A stretch of DNA of 64,000 bases from positions 9,827,894-9,891,893 of the forward strand of contig CM039133.1 of NCBI GenBank assembly GCA_022036555.1, written 5' to 3'. The DNA comes from Microstegium vimineum. Taxonomy: Eukaryota; Streptophyta; Magnoliopsida; Poales; Poaceae. Below the pieces are notes generated by a model, which had not been told where the DNA came from, made no database searches, and saw only the letters and a list, made by a program, of their open reading frames with translations. How positions within the stretch are numbered: the stretch's first letter is position 1; each line of letters opens with the position of its first letter. The translations under genes and the position numbers were made by a program. Below, in pieces: positions 56,560-64,000 of the stretch.

Positions 56560-58448
56560 AAGACAATAAAATAAAGAAGCTCCGATCCTAATTACGTTTT
56601 TAGCTTATTAGCTTATCATATTTATTTATTTATTCATTGCCTTGATGGCGTCTTGTCTCCTCCATCTCGGACTTGGCCAGTAGTACAGCCTGCCTGACGA
56701 CTTTTGGGTAAGGCCCATCTCTACTTGGCCGACCGAGTTTTGGTTTGGGCCGCGTACGTGCGCGTACCTTATATTATATAATTAGCTCTAATTAGATGAT
56801 TCATGGTGTAGTTAGTGTTCCCTGATATATCCTTGGTTGTTCATTTAAATCATGTGTTGTGGATTAGTACCAGCAACACATGATTGCTTAATTTCTATTC
56901 TTATTATCTTATTTCGATTTCGATTAGAATTTTATTTTTTATTGCTTAATTTTTATTCTAATTATCCTATTTGTATTTGGATTAGAATTCCTTTTCATGT
57001 TACTTGAAAGTCTTACGTGTTTGATATAGGATTTAGAGCTTTATTTGGATTACAATTACAACTCCTAACTTTTTTAATGTTATATTAAGAAACTCTATTT
57101 GTAATTGAACTCTGTTTCGTGCTAGATATTAGAGCTATTCTAACTCGTATATAAACACATGTTATGAATATAAGTCCGGGTGGAAGAAACTCTTCATTAC
57201 CGGGTAGTTAGAGGGAGATGGATATAAAAAGAATGGATGGAGAAAAAAAAGAGTTAGAAATTGTGCCTCTTTATTATTAGGTATAGATAGATGAAAAATA
57301 ATTCATTAGATGTCATTTATGCTTACAAAATAATAATAATAATAAATCGATAACTATGATTATGCACTACAATATAATAATGCTAGTTTCATGGGTTAGA
57401 CTGTCTTGTACTCTAGTGCTTGTGCTCCTTAAATTTTTGGTTATCCTATTATAAGCATCGGATAATTCATGTTTAATTATCAGATAATCTATATCTACCG
57501 GATTTCGTCAATCCTATATCCTACACCGCATCCGCATGTACGGATTCCGATAATTCATATTCGCACGGATATAAAAAACACTTGTCCATATTTTAAAATT
57601 CAGATTCAGAGCGGATTAATTAGAGCGAAGTATACCACACCACTTTCACCTCCTACTGGATACTATGTATTGGGCCGGATTAAGATTTTGTCGTCCTAAG
57701 GCAGTTTCTTCGTAACGGATAGAGCCCACATCTTGCGAAACTCAGCATAATAAGGGCCCAGCGGGAAAAAAAAACAAAATGAGAGCTTGTCAGCATTTGT
57801 GTTTGGATTTGCTCTCTCGGGCTAGGGCGGTTGGGCCTCGCTGTGAGTGTGACCGACCCCGGCCCGTGAGGGACACGACAGACAGCCCACGCTGGAACTT
57901 GACAACGCTGTTTCCTTGGCTAGCTGTGTCGGTCACTGCTATCAACTTTGAAAAATACAGTAGATTCTATTGGGTTCATATAAACTTTTTATATATATGC
58001 CGTACCACTTATTACTAGGTCCATACTCTCCACGTGGCTCGCTCCTAATGCTGACGTGCATGACTTGTTGAGTTTTCCATCGATCCGAAGCAGCTTTTGG
58101 CAACTCATTTCGTCCAACAGGATGCGGACATGATCGTCCTTTGCCGTCCGTCGGCGTCCACGGCAAGCCGTTGTTAAGTTGGTGCAGAAACCGCCGGGTA
58201 GCCGCTTGCGAACACCTCTTTTGACTTGATTGATGCGATGCTGGTCGTCGCTGCTTTTCGCGGTGGTTACTGCATCGTCGTTGATACCGCACCCAACCTA
58301 CGGGAATGATACTAGTAGATAAAAAAAAGAAGAGAAAAACACTGACGAGAGCGAGTGGGAGAGAAAGAAATGCGGGGTGGTCCACTGCCCGATGCAGCAC
58401 TCCAGTAGCAGCCGTTCCTAGCTAGCTCGTGGATCATTTCGGGGGAGG
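56560..58448. other. Intergenic, mostly AT-rich
   Basis: No convincing gene. 57300-57620 is AT-rich with short ATATCC/GGAT repeats. 57800-58400 is more GC-rich, and a 152-codon minus-strand open frame (58400-57942) begins with a hydrophobic stretch but shows no known domain. Confidence 0.4.
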
Positions 58449-59383
58449 CACTAGCACAGAAAAGACCTTTCGGCGATTTCTAAAATCGATTTTAGCCCCG
58501 GTGAAAATTACGCTCGGGGCTAAACCCTTTAGCCTCGGTTGGTAACATCAATCGGGACTAAAAGTCCCCCTGACAGAAGACTTTTAGTCTCGGTTGGTGT
58601 TACCAATTGGGCTAAAGGTTCACCTTTAGCCGTGGTTGGTAACATCAACCGGGGTAAGACCTTTAGCCCCGGTTTAAGACACAAACTGAGGCTAATTCTT
58701 GGCCTTTAGTCTCGGCTGGTTCTATGGACCGGGACTAAAGCCCCCCTATTTGAACTCTCTTCCTTCCCCTGCCCGAGCCCGAGAGCTCATTTCTTCCCCT
58801 CTCTGTTCTTGCTCTTGTTCTTGGTGTTCTTCATTGTTCTTCATCTCCTCTTCGGTCATTGCTTCATTTGATCACTTCTACGCCTCCATCGACTCATTGA
58901 AAGGTTACTATCTTCAACCTCTCATGTTTTAGCCGCAACATATATTGTTTCTTGTTCTATATGTGATTTTTCTTTATGATTATTACTCTTTTTTTTGTCA
59001 TTTTAAGCTTCATTCACTTGACATTGTTTGAATAGTTTGAACAAGGCAACTAAAACTAGTATTCGAAGTATACACCTTTTATTTTTAGGGTATTATATGT
59101 TCCACATTTCAAGATTAGTTTAGCTTAGTTTGAGAAATATATATTCTTAGGATTTTATTAAATGATGAATTTATGGTGGATTGTTCTTGATTTATATATA
59201 TGCCACTTGAGCTCAAAATAATTATATATTTAGATGAATAAGGTAGCTACATAGAATACTTTAGTTGTCTAAATGGCACATTTGATGATTTCAGAGAAAT
59301 GTAAATTTTAGTTGTTTTATTTTCTTTGTTTAGAATAGAAGGAATTTATAATATCTAGTTTGGAAAATGAGTATTGAGAGTAG

Positions 59384-59901
59384 ATGACAACTGCTTCGGG
59401 ACACTCGGTCTCTGATCGGGTTCCAAAGAGACTAAGGCCAGACCTCCTTCTCATTACCTGTGGTAAGTGTATGCAAAAGACTATGAAAGAGTACCGAGTG
59501 GGGAAGCCGGGTCCCAACAATGGTCGGATCTTCTATAAGTGTCCAGATCGCAATGTGAGTTATATATTTGATCACATTTTATGGTTATGGTTAATTTGTA
59601 CCTATATTTCCTGATGATTTTAATTAAAGTGTTGATTTTTTATTTCTATTTTCAGTGGGATGACACTGGATGTCGCGGCTGGTACTGGGAGGAAGAGTGC
59701 GTTACACACGTCGCGAAGGCTACAAAGGCTGATGAGGCAGTGAGCCATCTCAAGAAGTCTGTCGATGCTGAGGAGACGAATGATGATTTGTCTGCTTTAG
59801 TTGGGATTGGTCGGGAGATCATTATGCTACTGAAGTGCATTTTAAGTTTTCTGTTTATAGTGCTAGTGGTCTTAGCATACGCTATGTCGAGGCTTTCATA
59901 G
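59384..59901 (+). CDS. GRF-type zinc finger protein with C-terminal membrane helix
   Basis: Exon 1 59384-59554 and exon 2 59656-59901, GT-AG intron, in phase, 138 residues. Starts MTTASGHSVSDRVPKRLRPD. The GRF zinc finger has C26-x2-C29, then GRIFYKC (C53) and C63 in DDTGCRGWYWEEE, the usual GRF ending. Residues about 111-133 (IIMLLKCILSFLFIVLVVLA core) form a transmembrane helix. GRF domains bind single-stranded nucleic acid in DNA-repair proteins; the short plant versions are uncharacterised. It lies between the CACTA terminus and the transposase and is intact although the transposase is not. The start ATG follows TAGATGACAACTG; an earlier exon is not needed. Confidence 0.75.
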
Positions 59902-60077
59902 AGCATACATTAGTATTTGTATGATGCGAAAATGACACATGATGGTGTTCCATCTCGATCATGTTATTTTAATGCAAACGACCTTTCGTTCGGTATTTTA
60001 TAATTTCATTTTTTGACCAAAATGAGAAATTTAATTATGTTTTGGGTCATATAATGCAGACGATGACACGCGATTAG

Positions 60078-63000
60078 ATGTACAATGTAGATCGCCGCTC
60101 CAAACATTTCTTTGATGGTGTGCATGATTTCTTAAGAGTGTCTGAGGCGAACAAGCGGGATGCTAATTTCATGTGTTGTCCATGCACCTTGTGCAAGAAT
60201 TTGAAGGAATATTCTAGCTCAAGGACTGTTCACTCACACTTGTTGAAGTCGGGTTTCATGTCAAACTATATTTGTTGGACCAAGCATGGAGAAACCGGAA
60301 TTATGATGGAAGAAGACGAAGAAGAGCAATTGGACCCTGAAGACATTATTGCTCAATATGGTGACTTCAATGATACTGCAATGGTGGAAACAAAAGAAGA
60401 AGAGGCAGGGGCAGGGGCAGAGGACACACTCTCTGAAGATGATTGTCTTAGTGAAGTCATTCGTGATGCACAAAGAGATTGTGAAAGTAAAAAAGAGAAA
60501 GCTAAGTTAGACCGCATGCTAGAGGATCACAAGAAACTACTATACCCGAGCACCGAAGATTGGCAAAATAAGTTGGGTACAACACTGGAGTTGCTACAAT
60601 GGAAGGCAAAAAAATGGAATATCCGACAAGGCATTTGGGCAATTACTCAAGATTAATAAAAAGATGCTTCCGAAGCCTAACGAATTGCCTGCCACTACGT
60701 ACGAAGCAAAACAGGTTGTGTGCCCTTTGGGATTAGAAATCCTGAAGATACATACATGTCCTAATGACTGCATCCTGTACCGTGGCAAGGACTACGAGAC
60801 TTTGGATGAATGCCCCGTATGTAAAGCGTCACGGTATAAGATCATGCGAGATGACCCTGGCGATGTTGAGGGCGAAGAGCGTCCTAGGAAGAAAATCTCT
60901 GCCAAAGTTATGTGGTATGCTCCTATAATACCACGCCTGAAACGTCTATTCAGAAACAAGGACCATGCAAAGTTGTTGCAATGGCACAAAGAAGACCGTA
61001 AGGCAGACAACATGTTGAGACACCCTGCTGATGGGTCCCAGTGGAGAGCAATTGACAGAGAATTCCCAGAGTTTGCAGAAGACGCAAGAAACTTAAGGTT
61101 CGATTTGAGCACGGATGGTATGAATCGTTTTGGGGAGCAGAGCAGTAGTCATAGCACTTGGCCTGTTACTCTATGTATCTACAACCTCCCTCCATGGTTA
61201 TGCATGAAGCGGAAGTTCATTATGATGCATGTGCTGATCCAAGGCCCGAAGCAACCTGGCAACGACATTGATGTCTTCCTGAGGCCCTTAGTTGAGGAAC
61301 TCCTGCTTTTATGGAGCAAACCAGGTGTACATGTGTGGGATGAGTACAAACAGGAACACTTCGACCTGCAAGCATTGTTGTACATAACAATCAATGATTG
61401 GCCTGCCTAAGTAATCTTCCAAGACAGACAAACAAGGGATATAATGCCTGGACACACTGTTTTGATGACCTTTACTGTGTATATCTAAAAAAATGTCGAA
61501 AGGTCGTGTACCTTGGCCATCGTTGTTTTCTTCCTAAGAATCACCAAGCCAGAAAAAAAAGAAAAGCATTGTAAGAAAGAAGTGAAACGAACCAAGTCTG
61601 ACAACCAAACTGGAGAGGAGGTACTTGATATGGTCAAGGCTGTGCAAGTAGTCTTTGGAAAGGGAAAAGGGGCCGTACCAGTTCCAAAAGATGCTAATGG
61701 CCGCGTACCCATGTGGAAGAAGAAGTCCATATTTTGGGAGCTACCCTATTGGCCTATCCTAGAGGTCTACCACGCGATCGACGTGATGCACTTGACAAAG
61801 AATGTTTGTGTGAACCTTCTAGGATTCATGGGTGTGTATGGAAAAGCCAAAGATACGCTTGAAGCACGACAGGACTTGCAAGACATGAAAGAATGAGACA
61901 ACCTGCATCCAGAGAAGACAGAAGATGGACGCCATTATTTAAAGCCTGCTAGCTACACTCTTAGAAAAGAAGAGAAGGAAAGCATGTTTGAATGTCTAAG
62001 CAGCATCAAGGTCCCATCTGGATTTTCCTCCAATATAAATAATATAATAAATGTGTAAGAGAAGAAATTCCTAAACTTAAAGTCTCATGACTGCCACGTG
62101 CTTATGACGCAATTTCTTCCGGTTGCGTTAAGAGGAATTCTACCTCCACCCTTACGTCTAGCCACTGTGAAGCTATGTGTATTCCTCAATGCAATTTCTC
62201 AGAAGGCAATTGATCCAATGGAACTAGCTGGTCTACAGAACGATGTGGTTCAGTGTCTTGTCAGCTTTGAGTTGGTTTTCCCTCCATCCTTCTTTAATAT
62301 CATGGAACACCTCCTAGTTCACCTGGTCAAAGAGATTAGTATTCTCGGTCCTGTGTTCCTACATAACATGTTCCCCTTTGAAAGGTTCATGGGAGTCCTG
62401 AAAAAATATGTTCACCAACGTGCTCGCCCAGAAGGAAGCATCACCAAGGGCTACGGGACAGAGGAGGTCATTGAGTTCTGTGTTGACTATATTCCCGACC
62501 TTGACCCGATTGGTGTTCCTGAATCAAGACACGAGGGGAGACTTAGTGGGAAAGGAACACTAGGGAAGAAAACATATATCGGTACGGGGGATGATTATTT
62601 CAACAAAGCACACTACACAGTTCTTCAAAACTCCTCCGTGGTGGAGTCGTATGTCGAGGTACACAAGAAGTTCCTACGATCCCAGTTTTCAGGGAAGAAT
62701 GAAGCTTGGATTATGCGTGAACACATGAAAACTTTCGGCGATTGGTTCCGAATAAAATTTAATGGTGATGACAGTATTGATGACCAACTGTATTTGTTGG
62801 CTAGACAACCATCATGGCACATCCTCACGTACAAAGACTACGAGATAAATGGAAATATATTTTACACTGTAGACCAAGATAAAAGGAGCACCAACCAGAA
62901 CAGTGGTGTCCGCATAGATGCCATTGACCCAAATGGAAAAAGGCAAACATATTATGGACGCATAGTTGAGATTTGGGAACTATACTATGCACCTAATTTT

Positions 63001-63231
63001 AAAGTCCCTTTGTTTAAGTGCCAATGGGTGAAGATGACCGAAGTCGGGGTAACAATTGACAAGGATTATGGGATGACAACAGTGGACCTCGACACTATTG
63101 GGTACAAAGACAAACCATTCGTCCTGGCTGCTAATGTGAATCAGGTGTTCTATGTAAAAGACATGTCTACAAAACGAAAGAAAGGAAAAAACGATGACAA
63201 ATCAAGCATCAATGACCCAAGCGTCACATAG
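60078..63231 (+). pseudogene. TNP2-type CACTA transposase, decayed
   Basis: Domain order: transposase-associated zinc-binding domain (60078-60300, ANFMCCPCTLCKN, YICWTKHGE), acidic linker, Transposase_21 (60664-61410, CPLGLEILKIHTCPNDCILY, TLDECPVCKASRY; continued at 61660-61890, KKSIFWELPYWPILEVYHAI, DVMHLTKNVCVNLLGFMG). Then DUF4218-like (62098-62510, ELVFPPSFFNIMEHLLVHLV, MFPFERFMGVLKKYVHQRAR) and DUF4216-like (62735-63150, FGDWFRIKFN, VDQDKRSTNQNSGV, IVEIWELYY). Breaks: a one-base shift at seven A (60608-60614), a stop after INDWPA (61408), a garbled segment to 61600, a stop near 61894 and another near 62056. Further partial reading follows to 63434. Introns do not account for these breaks. 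Confidence 0.82.
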
Positions 63232-64000
63232 TTCTTTTAGGGAAAACAAACATTTTGGGAATTGAGAACAACTCAGACATGTCTGAACTTTACGAAAGGG
63301 ATGACCGAATTGCGCAATTCAGTGTGACCAAAGACCCAAGCATCCTTCTAAATGCCGAGGACACTCCATGGTTACGGCATGATCATGACCAAGGGACATA
63401 TGTCAAGAAGAAGATCACTAATGTGTCCGCTTGATGTAGCTAGCTTAGCAGTGTGATGTCGATCAAGTGACATGTGTATTAGGCATTTTGGTCAAATAAA
63501 TAAAGATCTACATTTGTCATTGAAAAAGTTTAGTTCTAAAATGAATGATCTTGATGAGTTATAAAACCTTTGTATTCAAAAGTTTTTCATATAGGGTCAT
63601 TTAGTGTCTCATTAACAATTTTCTATTTAAGGGTACACTTAAAGGTCGCATAATTGGACAATGGATGGTGAAACACAAATAGTTTAACGTTAAAATAATG
63701 AATAAACTAATTTCCTATTGGTAACCAAGCATTTTATTTTTTTTAATTGAACAATATACTTTTGCATTAACCAAATTCTAATGGTTAGTTACATTTATAT
63801 TTGATATTATAAAAAAGGTAAAAGATTTTATGTTATACATTTTTCTAGTGTATAATAAAGCAAAAGGAAATTTAATGGTTATTTTTTAAAAATTTTGTGA
63901 CATGTATTTAATTTATTATGCAATTTACAAGACCTAGAGCAATTTATATAGATATTAAACTATATACAATACCAAAACATCTAAAACCTGCCCACTAAAA
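63232..64000. other. 3' portion of the CACTA element or flank
   Basis: 63240-63434 continues transposase-like coding (SKDPSILLNAEDTPWL-like and CGPLDVAS-like fragments are partly visible in other frames). After 63440 the sequence is AT-rich with no gene. No CACTA end was found. Confidence 0.4.

Larger units (their letters stand above)
58449..64000 (+). mobile_element. CACTA element of a second family, runs off the window
   Basis: Starts CACTAGCACAGAAAAGACC after AGG. 58490-58740 holds GGTTGGTAACATCAA, GCCCCGGT and GGGACTAAA sub-terminal repeats. Gene order is then a GRF-zinc-finger gene and a TNP2-type transposase on the plus strand. The 3' end was not found before 64000. The terminus and sub-terminal repeats match the small element at 23042-23402. 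Confidence 0.75.

Noticed and set aside
57942..58400. 152-codon minus-strand frame with a hydrophobic N-terminal stretch
   Set aside because: No recognisable domain, no promoter signal, next to a CACTA end.

Overview
The window reads as nuclear DNA from a grass, probably a panicoid such as sorghum or a relative (inference from gene families and repeats; no species marker was checked). The reasons are a dirigent-jacalin chimeric gene of the kind known from Poaceae, GC-rich single-exon genes in AT-rich surroundings, a type-1 ribosome-inactivating protein gene resembling the cereal forms, a DUF6598-like gene, and many Stowaway-like, Tourist-like, CACTA and hAT elements. Most of the 64 kb is transposon-derived.

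Layout. 1-13 kb: a broken N-terminal fragment of condensin CAP-H (minus), then two broken BAHD acyltransferase genes (minus, about 8 kb apart), with MITEs and a LINE-like tail between them. 12.4-15.5 kb: a CACTA-like remnant, a small secreted cysteine-rich peptide gene (13791-14087, plus), and a complete non-autonomous CACTA element with matching 3-bp target duplications. 17.9-24 kb: a small membrane-protein gene with a MITE just upstream of its TATA box, two LINE relics, a perfect 116-bp triplication, and a dirigent-jacalin gene whose last exon is frameshifted and whose first intron holds a small CACTA element. 24.7-33 kb: a large CACTA element on the minus strand with TNPA-like and TNP2-like genes, both decayed. 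34.1-35.1 kb: an intact ribosome-inactivating protein gene squeezed between a CACTA end and a Mutator-like, gene-fragment-carrying element. 35.8-38.3 kb: two abutting Tourist MITEs sharing a TAA target site, and another CACTA derivative.

39-53.1 kb is the most structured part. A TTF-zinc-finger hAT transposase, open apart from one TGA, is followed by a tandem duplication of about 3.5 kb (41081-44578 and 44579-53144). The second copy was invaded by a 4946-bp hAT element (46426-51371) with good terminal inverted repeats, an 8-bp target duplication and a seven-exon transposase gene whose reading frame closes at every splice junction. The duplicated block ends about 75 bp before the start codon of an intact two-exon DUF6598-like gene (53219-54791). 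55-58.4 kb holds a fold-back element and one unrecognised small ORF. From 58449 to the window end runs a second CACTA family: its 5' end, an intact GRF-zinc-finger/membrane protein gene, and a decayed TNP2-type transposase.

The host genes do not form a pathway. BAHD, RIP, dirigent-jacalin and the cysteine-rich peptide are all families often tied to defence in cereals, so this may be a defence-gene-rich, transposon-churned accessory region (inference).
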